A stretch of 64,000 bases of DNA, from the NCBI GenBank assembly GCA_013127575.1, contig CP053418.1:62001-126000 (forward strand). The letters are read 5' to 3'. Below, one piece after another: positions 41,608 to 51,000 of the stretch. The stretch's first letter is position 1. Each line of letters begins with the position of its first letter. Under the pieces are notes generated by a model that was not told the DNA's origin, searched no databases, and saw only the letters and a program-made list of their open reading frames with translations. Source of the DNA: Ramlibacter terrae (GTDB taxonomy: Bacteria; Pseudomonadota; Gammaproteobacteria; Burkholderiales; Burkholderiaceae_C). Position numbers and translations under genes: made by a program.

Positions 41608-42591
41608 TCAGTCCAGCGTCACGCCGAGCTGGCGGATCACTTCGCCGTTGACCTTGACCTCGTCGGCCGGGAACGACGCCAGTTCGGCGGGCGTGCTGCC
41701 CACCGGGTCGGTGCTGATGGCGGCCAGCCGCGTCTTGAGTTCCGGATCGGCCAGCACCGCGGCCACTTCGCGCGAGAGGCGCTCCACGATCGGCGCGGGC
41801 GTCTGCGCCGGCGCCAGCAGCGCGGCGAAGGCGTGCGACACGAGCGCGGGGTAGCCCGCTTCGCGCAGGCTCGGCACCTCGGGCAGCAGCGGTGAACGGT
41901 CCTTGCCCGTCACGGCCAGCGCCGTGAGCTTGCCGGCGCGGATGTTCGGGCCCATCGCCGACACCGCGTCGAACATGAAGGCGATGCGGCCGCTCACCAG
42001 GTCGTTGATGGCGTCGGTGGAGCCCTTGTAGGGCACGTGCAGCGACGACTTGATGCCGGCGGCGCGCACGAAGCGCTCGCCGAGGATGTGCGCGGCGGAA
42101 CCGATGCCGCTGCTGGCGAACTGCAGCTGCGCGCCCGGCTTGTTGCCTTCGCGCACGAGGTCTTCCACCGTCTTGATGTCGGGCCGGCTGGTGATCAGCA
42201 CCAGCGACGTCCGCGTCAACAGCGACACCGGCGCCAGGTCCTTCGACGTGTAGGGCAGCTTCTTGTACAGCGACTGGTTGTTGGCATAGGCGCCGATCAC
42301 CACCAGCAGCGTGTAGCCGTCGGGCGCGGCCTTGGCCACCAGGTCGGTGCCGAGGATGCTGTTGGCGCCGGGCTTGTTGTCGACGACCACCGGCTGCCCG
42401 AGCCGTGCCGACAGGCGCCGCATCACGTCCCGAGCGATCACGTCGGTGTTGCCGCCGGGCGGGTAGGGCACGAGCACGCGGATGGCGCGGTCGGGATAGC
42501 CGCCCTGCGCGAAGGCCGGCAGCGCCAGGCCGGCGGCGAGGGCGGCGCCGGCCTGCAGCAGGCGCCGGCGGGAAGCTGAAGTGCATGGCAT
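41608..42591 (-). CDS. Tripartite tricarboxylate transporter substrate-binding protein (Bug family)
   Basis: 327 aa, intact. Signal peptide with Arg-rich start (SRRRLLQAGAALAAGLALPA), then RVLVPYPPGGNTDVIARDVM, GQPVVVDNKPGANSILGTDL, HVPYKGSTDAINDLVSGRI and RSPLLPEVPSLREAGYPALV, the usual Bug landmarks. Periplasmic binder of a carboxylate or related ligand. No TctA/TctB membrane genes are nearby, as is typical for orphan Bugs. Operon with AtuA. Divergent from a LysR gene. Confidence 0.94.
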   Translation of the reverse strand: MPCTSASRRRLLQAGAALAAGLALPAFAQGGYPDRAIRVLVPYPPGGNTDVIARDVMRRLSARLGQPVVVDNKPGANSILGTDLVAKAAPDGYTLLVVIGAYANNQSLYKKLPYTSKDLAPVSLLTRTSLVLITSRPDIKTVEDLVREGNKPGAQLQFASSGIGSAAHILGERFVRAAGIKSSLHVPYKGSTDAINDLVSGRIAFMFDAVSAMGPNIRAGKLTALAVTGKDRSPLLPEVPSLREAGYPALVSHAFAALLAPAQTPAPIVERLSREVAAVLADPELKTRLAAISTDPVGSTPAELASFPADEVKVNGEVIRQLGVTLD

Positions 42592-42670
42592 CGCTTGTCT
42601 CCTTGGCGGCGAGCGCCGCTTCTTGTGCGATTCATTATCGGCAGCGCCCGCTGGCGCCGTGGCGGCTTAT

Positions 42671-42682
42671 TATTGCGATAAC
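42671..42682. promoter_or_regulatory. Candidate LysR operator between Bug and LysR genes
   Basis: TTATTGCGATAA, a 4+4 inverted repeat in an AT-rich patch 29 bases before the LysR ATG. LysR sites typically show T-N11-A symmetry; this is a plausible but weak candidate. Confidence 0.35.
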
Positions 42683-42710
42683 GTACTGGAATCGCCGGGA
42701 GGAACGACGA

Positions 42711-43613
42711 TGCAGCTGAAGGACTGGGCAACTTCCGGTGGCGGCCGACTGGGCAACCTGCACAGCGCCGCGGTGGCGCTGGGCGTCACGCAACCGGCGC
42801 TGTCGAAGTCGATCCGGCGCCTCGAGGTGGCGCTCGGCGTGCAGCTGTTCGAGCGCACGGCCCGCGGCGTCGCGCTGACATCGATCGGCCGCGCGCTGTA
42901 CGCGCGCAACCGCGGGCTCGGCCAGCTCGTCGAGGACATGCGCACCGAGATCCGCGACCTGAAGACGGGGCACTCGGGCGAGCTGCGCATCGGCTCGGTG
43001 CCGGCGCTGGTCGACACCGTGGTCACCCCGATGCTGGCGAGCTTCCCGGAAGCCGGCGATGCCCCGCGCTTTCGCGTCCACGTGCAGCTCAGCGGGGCGC
43101 TGTTGCGCGAGCTCGCCGCCGGCTACCTCGATTTCGCCGTGGCGGCGGTGCAGGACCGGTGCCGCCGCAACTGGGCTATGCGGTGCTGGGCGACCAGCAG
43201 TCGCACATCGTCGCCCGCAAGGGCCATCCGCTGCTGCGGCGCGGCTTCACGCTGGCCGACCTGGCGGCGCAGAAGTGGGTGCTGCCGCCCGGCGACGTCG
43301 CGCTGCGCACGTGGGTCGAGGCGCTGTTCAGCGCACAGGGCCTGCCCCCGCCGATGCTGTTCGTCGAAGCGGACACCACCCCGGTCGTGTTCGCCGGCTG
43401 GTGCGCGGCAGCGACCTGCTGACGGTGATGACCAGCGACTCGCTGCAGACTCCGGCGGCCAAGGGCCTCGTGCGCCTGCCGGCCCCGGCCACGCCCCGGG
43501 TGCTGCAGATCGGCCTGTTCTGGCGGCGCAACGCCTACTTCTCCGGGCTGATGAAGCAGTGCCGCCAGCAACTCACCCGCGCCTTCGCGCAACGGGGGGC
43601 GGCTTCGCGATAA
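42711..43613 (+). CDS. LysR-family regulator divergent from Bug/AtuA
   Basis: About 301 aa when repaired. HTH: GNLHSAAVALGVTQPALSKS and RLEVALGVQLFERTARGVAL. Effector domain with IGSVPALVDTVVTPMLASFP and GLVRLPAPATPRVLQIGLFW, similar to CbnR/GbpR-like regulators. Three one-base losses in the first 45 bp, all at CCTGG, cancel out and garble only the N-terminal helix (expected LKDLGNFLVAADLGNLHSAA). Further breaks near 43163 and 43409. Predicted regulator of the divergent Bug-AtuA pair. Confidence 0.9.
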
Positions 43614-43661
43614 CCCGAAGGAAGCTTCACGCCGCCGCCGAAATCGGCCAGACTCGCACGC

Positions 43662-45982
43662 ATGACAGCCACCACCACCCCCCAGCGTTTCGGCAGCGGC
43701 CAGGCCGTGCGCCGCATCGAGGACGAAGGCCTGCTCAAGGGCACCGGCCAGTACACCGACGACCTCGCCCCCGCCGGGCAGCTGCGGCTGGTGTTCGTGC
43801 GCTCGCCGTATCCGCACGCGCGCATCGCTTCCATCGACACCGCCGCCGCGCAGGCCATGCCCGGTGTGGTGCGGGTGGTCACCGGCGCCGAACTGGTGGC
43901 GGCCGGCGTCAAGCCGATCCCCACCGGCGTGCCCGGCTTCAACCGCGGCGACGGCTCGCCGGGCGTGTCGCCGCCGCGGCACATCCTGGCGCACGAGCGC
44001 GCGCACTTCGCCGGCGAGGCGGTGGCGATGGTGATCGCCGAAACGCTGCAGCAGGCGCGCGACGCGGCCGAAGCGGTCTACGTGGAGTACGAAGAACTGC
44101 CGCATGTGGTGGCGCTCGACGACGCCGTGGCGGGCAAGGGCGTGCTCAGCGATGCGGCGCCCGACACGCCGCCGAGATGCGGCACGGCGATGCGGCGAAG
44201 ACGGCCGAGGCTTTCTCGCGCGCCGCGCACGTGGTGCGGCTGTCGGTCGTCAACCAGCGGGTGGCGGCTTTCTCGGTGGAGCCGCGCTCGGTGCTGGCTG
44301 GGTGGCCGACGACGGCCGCCTCACGCTGCGCATGAGCAGCCAGATGCCCTCGGGCGTGCGCAACTCCATCGCCAACGACGTCCTCGGCATCCCGCTGGAC
44401 CAGGTCCGCGTGACGGTCGGCGACGTCGGCGGCGGCTTCGGCATGAAGACCGGCATCTACCCGGAGGACGCAGCCACCGCATGGGCCGCGCGCGAACTGA
44501 AGCGGCCGGTGAAATGGATCGCCGACCGCAGCGAGGAGTTCCTGTCGTCCGCGCACGGCCGCGACCAGCAGGCGCAGGCCGAACTGGCGCTGGACGCGAA
44601 CGGCCGCATCCCGGGCTTGCGCATCCAGACGCTGGCGAACGTCGGCGCGTATGCCACGCCCACCGGCCTGCTGATCCCGCTGATGATCGGGCCGTGGGTG
44701 CAGACCAGCGTCTACGACATCCCCGTCATCGACTTCCACTTCAAGGGCGTGCTGACCAACACCGCGCCAACGGCGGCGTACCGCGGCGCGGGGCGGCCCG
44801 AAGCGATCTTCATCATCGAGCGGCTGATGGACGAAGCGGCGCGCCAGACCGGCATCGACCGCGTCGAACTGCGGCGCCGCAACTTCATCCGCCCCGAGCA
44901 GATGCCGTACGCGAACCCGATGGGCCACACGTACGACGTCGGCCAGTTCGAGAAGATCATGGAAGAAGGCCTGGCGCTGGCCGACTGGAGCGGATTCGAA
45001 GCGCGCGCCGCGCAGAGCAAGGCGCGCGGCAAGCTGCGCGGCCAGGGGCATCGCCACCTTCCTCGAGTGGACGGGCGGCAACGTGTTCGAAGAGCGCGTG
45101 ACGGTGGAAGTCCGCGCCGACGGCGTCATCGAGGTGTTCTCCGCCGTCAACCAGATGGGGCAGGGCATCGCGACCACGCTGGCGCAACTCGTGGTCGACG
45201 TGTTCGGCGTGCCCATCGAGAAGGTGCGCGTGGTGCTGGGCGACACCGATCGCGGCAACGGCTTCGGCAGCGCGGGCTCGCGCTCGCTGTTCACCGGCGG
45301 CTCGTCGCTGCACCTCGGCGCCGAGAAGACGCTGGACCAGGCGCGCCAGCTGGCGGCGAGCGCGCTCGAAGCGTCGCCGGCCGACCTCGACTACGCGCAG
45401 GGCCGCTTCAGCGTGAAGGGCACCGACGTCGGCATCGGCCTGTTCGACGTGGCGGGCAAGCAGCCGGAGCAGCGCATCTTCGTCGACCACACCAGCACGG
45501 TGGCTGGCCCGAGCTGGCCCAACGGCTGCCACATCAGCGAGGTCGAGATCGACCCGGCCACCGGCGAGGCGCAGGTGGTGGCGTACGCCAGCGTCAACGA
45601 CGTCGGCCGCGTGGTCAACCCGATGATCGTGCGCGGCCAGCTCGATGGCGGCGCGGTGCAGGGCATCGGCCAGGCGCTGTGCGAGCACATGGTCTACGAC
45701 CGCGACAGCGGCCAGCCGGTGACCGGCAGCCTGATGGACTACGCGGCGCCGCGCGCCGACATCATCGCCTGCGAGTTCGTGACCGAGATGAACGAAACCA
45801 TCCCTTGCAAGAACAACCCGCTGGGGGTGAAAGGCGTGGGCGAGCTGGGCACCATCGGCGCCGCGCCGAGCGTGGTCAACGCGGTGGCCGACGCGCTGTC
45901 ACGCGCCGGCTTCAAGGATGCCGCGCCGCAGCTCCAGATGCCGCTCACGGGCGCGAAGCTCTGGGGCGTGCTGTCAGCTTGA
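43662..45982 (+). CDS. Xanthine dehydrogenase-family molybdopterin-binding large subunit (CoxL-like, not true CODH)
   Basis: About 774 aa when repaired. Ald_Xan_dh_C domain at the N-terminus (GTGQYTDDLAPAGQLRLVFV), molybdopterin domain with VGDVGGGFGMKTGIYPEDAA, AYRGAGRPEAIFIIERLMDE, FEERVTVEVRADGVIEVFSA and C-terminal PLGVKGVGELGTIGA with the catalytic Glu. The AYRGAGR loop shows it is not aerobic CO dehydrogenase (AYRCSFR). Breaks near 44178, 44304 and 45050. No FAD (medium) or [2Fe-2S] (small) subunit gene is next to it. Substrate may be a heterocycle or aldehyde. Confidence 0.88.
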
Positions 45983-45985
45983 GTT

Positions 45986-46048
45986 CGTAGGGTGTGCAGG
46001 CCGCCGGCCTGCGCACCATGGTGCGCACGCAAGCGTGCACACCCTACG
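45986..46048. repeat. Palindromic intergenic repeat, family 1, copy 3
   Basis: CGTAGGGTGTGCAGG at the left end and GTGCACACCCTACG at the right, with GGCCTGCGCACCATGGTGCGCA between. It lies between convergent genes and donates the TAG stop of dadA (46044-46046). Confidence 0.85.
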
Positions 46049-47366
46049 TGTTCAACGACAGTTCAAAACGCTCGTCGCGTTCGAACCCGTAGAAGTTGAA
46101 GGCCATCGAAGGCACGCGCCCGCCGATCAGCTCCGCCATCGCCTTGCCCGAGCCGGCGCCGTGGGTCCACCCCAGCGTGCCGTGGCCGGCGTTCACCCAC
46201 AGGCCCTCGACCTTCGTGCGGCCGATGTAGGGGATGTTGGTCGGCGTCGCCGGCCGCAGCCCGGTCCAGAAGCGCGGGTTGCCGCCTTCTTCTTCCGTGC
46301 GCGTGTCGCACACGCCCGGCAGGACCTGCTCGATGCGGTGGGCCAGCATCCGGCAGCGCGCCTGCGCCAGCTCGCTTTGCAGCGTCGCGTCGTAGCCCGA
46401 GACTTCGATGGTGCCGGCCACGCGCAGCTCGTCGCCCAGGCGGCTCATCGCCACCTTCACTTCATCGTCGATGCTGCTGACGTAGGGCGCGAGTTCCGGC
46501 TTCTTCAGCTGGAAGGTGGCGCTGTAGCCCTTGCCGGGATAGATCGGCAGGTCGACGCCCACGCCGCGCAGCAGCGGCGCGGTGTACGAACCGCAGGCGA
46601 CCACCACGTCGTCGGCGACCAGCGTCTGGGCCACGCCGGTGGCGCGGTCGCGGATGCGCACGCCCTGCACCGCACCGCCGGCCGCTTGCAGCCGTTCGAT
46701 GTCCTGCCCGTACAGGAACTTCACGCCGCGGGCCGCGCACAGCGCCGCCAGCTGCTGCGTGAACACGCGCGCGTCGCCGCTCTCGTCGCTGGCGGTGTAG
46801 GTGCCGCCGACGATGCGCTCGTAGTTGCGGAAGGCTGGCTCGATGGCGAACAGCTCGTCGCGGCTGACCACCTTGCGGTTGACGCCGAAGCGCTGCATCA
46901 GCGCGGCCGCTTCGGCGGCGCCATCGAACGAAGCCTGGTCGGTGTAGAAGTGGGCGATGCCGCGCTCGAGCCGGTGGTAGCCGATGCCGGTGGCGGCCAC
47001 CACGTCCTTCAGCGCCGCATGGCTGTACGCGCCGAGCGAGACCAGCTGCCGCACGTTGCGCTCGAAGGCGGCGTCGTTGCACTGCCCCGGGAACTCCAGG
47101 CCCCAGCGCCATTGCTGCCAGTCGAGCTTCGGCCGGAACAGCAGCGGCGCGTCGTTGCGGAACATCCACTTGAGCATCTTCGCGGGCGCATGCCTGTTGG
47201 CCCACGGCTCGCAGTAGCTCACGGAGATCTGCGCGGCGTTGGCGAAGCTGGTCTCCAGCGCGGCATCCGGCTGGCGGTCCACCACCGTGACTTCATGGCC
47301 GCGCTGCAGCAGGTGCCAGGCGGTGCTGATGCCGATGATGCCGGCGCCGAGGACGAGGGTTTGCAT
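46044..47366 (-). CDS. dadA: D-amino acid dehydrogenase small subunit (DadA)
   Basis: 440 aa, intact. FAD-dependent deamination of D-amino acids at the inner membrane. N-terminal dinucleotide fold VLGAGIIGISTAWHLLQRGH, the family ETSFANAAQISVSYCEPWAN motif, DDVVVACGSYTAPLLRGVGV, and ATPTNIPYIGRTKVEGLWVN with GHGTLGWTHGAGSGKAMAEL. Full length. Its stop codon lies inside a palindromic repeat. Divergent from an ArgP-type LysR gene, which may regulate it by amino acids. Confidence 0.94.
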   Translation of the reverse strand: MQTLVLGAGIIGISTAWHLLQRGHEVTVVDRQPDAALETSFANAAQISVSYCEPWANRHAPAKMLKWMFRNDAPLLFRPKLDWQQWRWGLEFPGQCNDAAFERNVRQLVSLGAYSHAALKDVVAATGIGYHRLERGIAHFYTDQASFDGAAEAAALMQRFGVNRKVVSRDELFAIEPAFRNYERIVGGTYTASDESGDARVFTQQLAALCAARGVKFLYGQDIERLQAAGGAVQGVRIRDRATGVAQTLVADDVVVACGSYTAPLLRGVGVDLPIYPGKGYSATFQLKKPELAPYVSSIDDEVKVAMSRLGDELRVAGTIEVSGYDATLQSELAQARCRMLAHRIEQVLPGVCDTRTEEEGGNPRFWTGLRPATPTNIPYIGRTKVEGLWVNAGHGTLGWTHGAGSGKAMAELIGGRVPSMAFNFYGFERDERFELSLNT

Positions 47367-47442
47367 GCCCCGAAGTCTGGGCCGGGTTGCCGCTTCCGAA
47401 AAGCAAAATTAAACTGTCAGCCCGCCAATCAGTCTTGCTTAT

Positions 47443-48355
47443 ATGAGCACCTACGATCCCGCGGCGCTGGAATGCCTCGCCGCCATCATCGAAGAAGGCG
47501 GTTTTGACCGGGCCGCGCAGCGCCTGCACATCACGCAGTCGGCGGTATCGCAGAGGTTGCGCGCGCTGGAGGCGCAGGTGGGCACGGTGCTGATCGTGCG
47601 CACGCGGCCGCTGCGGCCGACCTCGGCGGGCAACCTGCTGCTCAAGCACACCAAGCAGTTGCGGCTGCTGCGCGCCGACGTCGAGCGGGAGCTGCGCGAG
47701 CTGGCGCCCAGCTCCACCGGCGCCGGGCGGGAGGAGGAGCGCATCTCGATCGCCGTCAACGCGGACAGCATCGCCACCGGGCCTTGCCGGCCATGAACCG
47801 GTGGCGCGGCAGGGGCTGCCGCTGGAGCTCATCACCGACGACCAGGACTTCACCCACGAGTGGCTGCGCGAAGGGCAGGTGATGGGTTGCGTCACCACCG
47901 TGAAGCAGCCTCTGCGCGGCTGCCGCATGGTGCCGCTCGGCGCGATGAAGTACGTGGCGGTGGGCGAGACCGCCTACGTGGAAGAGCGCCTGCCGCGGGG
48001 CCTGACGGCGCACAACTTCCGCGAGCTGCCCTTCATCGCCTTCAACCGCAAGGACGACATGCAGGCGGAGTTCGTCGCCCGCGCGTTCCGCCTCAAGCGC
48101 GTGACGGTGCAGCAGCTCTTCGTGCCGAGTTCGGAGGGGCAGGTGCGCGCGGTGCTGGCCGGCTGGGGCCTGAGCGTGGTGCCGGAGCTGCTGGTGCGCG
48201 AACTGGTCGCGCAGGGCCGGCTGGTCAACGTGGCGCCGCAGGCGGCGGTCGCCGTGCAGCTGTACTGGCACTGCTGGAACCTGCAGTCGGGGGTGCTCGA
48301 CCAGCTGAGTGCGGCGCTCGAAAGCGCCGCGGCCGCCACGCTGGACCGGAACTGA
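47443..48355 (+). CDS. LysR-family regulator, ArgP/LysG type
   Basis: About 304 aa when repaired. HTH: LAAIIEEGGFDRAAQRLHIT, QSAVSQRLRALEAQVGTVLI. Effector half: ISIAVNADSIATWALPAMN (repaired), DQDFTHEWLREGQVMGCVTT, GWGLSVVPELLVRELVAQGR, the signature of ArgP (IciA)/LysG, which sense lysine or arginine and control lysE-type exporters. Two T losses at CCTGG near 47778 and 47800. Here it faces dadA instead of a lysE gene, so a D-amino-acid link is possible. Confidence 0.9.
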
Positions 48356-48361
48356 GCGCGC

Positions 48362-48496
48362 TCAGCGCGGCGCGTTGGCGCCGTGCGGCACCTGCAGCTC
48401 GAAGCCACCGCCGCCGTCGGGGCCGGCCAGCGCGAGCAGCAGCGCGAACAGGATGGCGATGACCCACCCCGGGGTGTGCACCCACAACGGTTTCAT
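48362..48496 (-). CDS. Small single-span membrane protein
   Basis: 44 aa: MKPLWVHTPGWVIAILFALL followed by a Gly-rich linker and a short polar tail. One transmembrane helix (residues 10-24). GGGGAGG lies 6 bases before the ATG at 48496, a strong ribosome site. It ends 6 bp before the stop of the convergent LysR gene. Function unknown. Confidence 0.6.
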   Translation of the reverse strand: MKPLWVHTPGWVIAILFALLLALAGPDGGGGFELQVPHGANAPR

Positions 48497-48628
48497 CGCA
48501 GCCTCCCCGGCACATGCCGGCAGGCAAAGTGTGAGGCCGCGCGCGCCGCGCTTCACGAAGCTCTTGTAAAAACCCTGCGAGTTTTGTGCGGCCTTGTGCC
48601 GCGGGGTAGGTCGGAAGTTTCGTTGTGC

Positions 48629-49051
48629 TCAACGGATGAGCAAGACGGGGACGCCGCAGTTGGCCAGGACTTCGGTGGTGACGGACCCCATCACCAGCCG
48701 CGCGAGCGAACCATGGCCGTGCGTGCCCATGATGACCATGTCGAAGCCGCCGTCCTTGGCGTACTGCGCGATCGTCTCGCCGGCCTGGCCGGCCTTCCAC
48801 TCGGACTGCGCGGTGAGGCCGCGCGCGGAGAGCGCGGCCAGCGCCGGCTGCAGCACCTTGGCGGCTTCGTCCTGGTGGTAGTCCTTGACCGAAGTGGAGC
48901 CGAGGGACGAACGCACGTGCGGCGGCAGCTCGGGCTGCGCGTTGAGCACCACGTACGTGTGGCCGGCGTCGAACAGCGCCTGGTTGGCCGCGACGTAGTC
49001 GAGCATCTTGCGGGTGTATTCGCTGCCGTCGACGGCAAGAAGAATCTTCAT
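48629..49051 (-). CDS. Universal stress protein, UspA family
   Basis: 140 aa, intact. Rossmann-like alpha/beta fold: KILLAVDGSEYTRKMLDYVA at the N-terminus and the ATP-binding GTHGHGSLARLVMGSVTTEV (G-2x-G-9x-G-S/T) at the C-terminus. ATP-binding single-domain UspA. Preceded by the metallophosphoesterase gene on the same strand, 27 bp away. Confidence 0.95.
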   Translation of the reverse strand: MKILLAVDGSEYTRKMLDYVAANQALFDAGHTYVVLNAQPELPPHVRSSLGSTSVKDYHQDEAAKVLQPALAALSARGLTAQSEWKAGQAGETIAQYAKDGGFDMVIMGTHGHGSLARLVMGSVTTEVLANCGVPVLLIR

Positions 49052-49078
49052 GGGGGCTCCTTTTTGCTTGCGGCGAGC

Positions 49079-49918
49079 CTAGCATGCGCGCGCGGCACCG
49101 GGGATCTCGAGGACCAGCTCCGGACGGAAGCCCTCCTGCTCGCCCTTGGCGACATAGCCGAGCGTGTTGGCGAGCACGCGGCAGCCCTGTTCGACGTAGT
49201 CGTTCTGGCAGTGCAGGTGGCCGTGCAGCCAGAACTGCGCCTTGGCGAGCCACGCATCGAGCGAGTTGCAGAAGCCCGCGGTGCCGGGGCGCAGGCCATA
49301 GCGCGGATCGGCGCTGCGCAGGCTGGGCGCGAAGTGCGTCACCACGACGGTGGTGCCGTCGAAGGGCCGGTCGAGCGCGGCGCGCAGCCACGCGCGGCAT
49401 TCGAGCGCGAGCTCGCGCCACTCCTCGGCCAGCATCGGCTTGCCGTTGCGCATGGCCGCGGCCTTCTGCAGGTAGTAGTTGGCGGCGCGGAAGGCCTTGT
49501 GCCGCTGCTTCAGCACATCGGCCAGCGCGGGCTCCGGCTGCCCGGGCTGCAAGGCCAGCGCATCGAAGTCGGCCCACAGCGTGGTGCCGAGGAAGCGGAT
49601 CCCGCCAATGACGGCCTCCTCGCGCTCCAGCCACCGGATGCCGAGCCGCTCGCAAGTGGTGCGCAGCCGCCGCGCATGCGTGGCGTCGAAGTCGAGGTTG
49701 TCGTACTCGTGGTTGCCGGGCACGTAGAGCACCGGCACCGGCCAGCCGTGCAGCGGCGAGAACTGTGCCAGGCCGAAGTCGTCGTCGGCGAGGCGCGAAC
49801 CCTGCTGGTAGGAGCCGATGTCGCCCGCCAGCACCAGCAGTTCGGCGCCGGCGGCCGGCCGGGCGCGGAAGTCGGGTTGCGACTCGAGGTGCAGGTCGGA
49901 CAGCAGCTGGATCTTCAC
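49079..49918 (-). CDS. Calcineurin-like metallophosphoesterase
   Basis: 279 aa, intact. Five-block dimetal signature: LLSDLHLES, VLAGDIGSYQQ, YVPGNHEYDN, VVVTHFAPSL and WLHGHLHCQN. Similar to uncharacterised phosphoesterases of about 280 aa in Burkholderiales; substrate unknown (phosphodiester of a nucleotide or protein). Upstream of uspA on the same strand. Confidence 0.9.
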   Translation of the reverse strand: MKIQLLSDLHLESQPDFRARPAAGAELLVLAGDIGSYQQGSRLADDDFGLAQFSPLHGWPVPVLYVPGNHEYDNLDFDATHARRLRTTCERLGIRWLEREEAVIGGIRFLGTTLWADFDALALQPGQPEPALADVLKQRHKAFRAANYYLQKAAAMRNGKPMLAEEWRELALECRAWLRAALDRPFDGTTVVVTHFAPSLRSADPRYGLRPGTAGFCNSLDAWLAKAQFWLHGHLHCQNDYVEQGCRVLANTLGYVAKGEQEGFRPELVLEIPGAARAC

Positions 49919-49957
49919 CCGCCCTATTGTGCGGGCGCGCGAAGGCGCGCGTGGGCG

Positions 49958-50944
49958 CTACAGCTTGACGCCGGCGCCCTTGACCGCGGGCGCGAGCTGG
50001 CCGACCTGCTCCTTCACGAAGCCGGCGAAGGCGGGCTGCGAGCCAGGCGCGGTCGCGATGCCGAGGTCGGCCATGCGCTTGCGGAACTCGGCGCCCGCCA
50101 GCACTTCGTTGACCGCCGTATTCAGCCGCGTCACCACGTCGGGCGGCATCTTCGCTGGACCCGAGAGGCCGAAGAAGTTGTCGAGCACCAGCTTGCGATG
50201 GCCGCTCTCGACCACGCTGGGCACGTCGGGCACCAGCGCGGAACGGGTGGCGGACGTGACCGCCAGCGGCACGATCTGGCCGCTCTTGAAGTAGGGGACG
50301 AAGGCGGTCACGACGTCGATGCCGACCGGGATCACGCCCGAGATCAGGTCGGTCGTCATCGGCGCGCCGCCACGGTACGGCACGTGGACCATGTTGATGC
50401 CGAGCGCGTTCTTCACCAGCTCGCCGTAGATGTGGCCGATGGAGGCGGGACCGCCGGAGCCGAAGTCGAGGCGCCCCGCCTTGCGCGCCATGGCTTCGAG
50501 GTCGCCCAGCGTCTTCAGGCCGGCCTTCGGGTTGGCCATCACCACGCAGGGCGCCGTGCCGATCATCGCGATGTGGGTGAAGCCTTCCACCGGGTCGTAG
50601 GGCTGCTTCTCCAGCGCGAAGGGCCCGATCGAGATCGGCGTGGAGTTGGAGAGCATCAGCGTCAGCCGTCCGTCCGGCGCGGCTTGCTGCACGAGCAGGC
50701 CGCCGATGCTGCCGCCGGCGCCGGGGCGGTTGTCGATCACGACCGCCTGTCCGAGTTTCGCCGCCAGCTGTTCGCCGAGCACGCGCGCCACGATGTCGCT
50801 GGCGCCGCCGGCGGGAAAGGTGACGACCAGCCGCAGCGGCTTGTCGGGCCAGGCGGCGAAAGCGGGAAGGGATGCGGCGGCGGCGCCCGCGGAGAGCACG
50901 CGCAGGAAGCGGCGGCGGGAGGAAGCGGTGGAAGCGGCGGGCAT
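49958..50944 (-). CDS. Tripartite tricarboxylate transporter substrate-binding protein (Bug family), second copy
   Basis: 328 aa, intact. Twin-Arg-like signal (SSRRRFLRVLSAGAAAASLP), then RLVVTFPAGGASDIVARVLG, GQAVVIDNRPGAGGSIGGLL, VHVPYRGGAPMTTDLISGVI. Standard Bug length. GGGAG lies 6 bases before the ATG at 50944. Its upstream neighbour on the same strand is a LysR gene, 56 bp away. Ligand unknown. Confidence 0.94.
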   Translation of the reverse strand: MPAASTASSRRRFLRVLSAGAAAASLPAFAAWPDKPLRLVVTFPAGGASDIVARVLGEQLAAKLGQAVVIDNRPGAGGSIGGLLVQQAAPDGRLTLMLSNSTPISIGPFALEKQPYDPVEGFTHIAMIGTAPCVVMANPKAGLKTLGDLEAMARKAGRLDFGSGGPASIGHIYGELVKNALGINMVHVPYRGGAPMTTDLISGVIPVGIDVVTAFVPYFKSGQIVPLAVTSATRSALVPDVPSVVESGHRKLVLDNFFGLSGPAKMPPDVVTRLNTAVNEVLAGAEFRKRMADLGIATAPGSQPAFAGFVKEQVGQLAPAVKGAGVKL

Positions 50945-51000
50945 GGGAAACTCCCGGAGCGACAGTGCCGGTGCCGCGATGCAAGCGTCGTGCCCGGCCG

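Noticed and set aside
39638..42586. A 982-residue minus-strand reading frame covering Bug and AtuA
   Set aside because: The Bug gene is intact in another frame; the long frame's first third is an out-of-frame shadow that joins AtuA by chance.
43662..45982. Aerobic carbon monoxide dehydrogenase
   Set aside because: The active-site loop is AYRGAGR, not AYRCSFR, and the partner subunits are absent.
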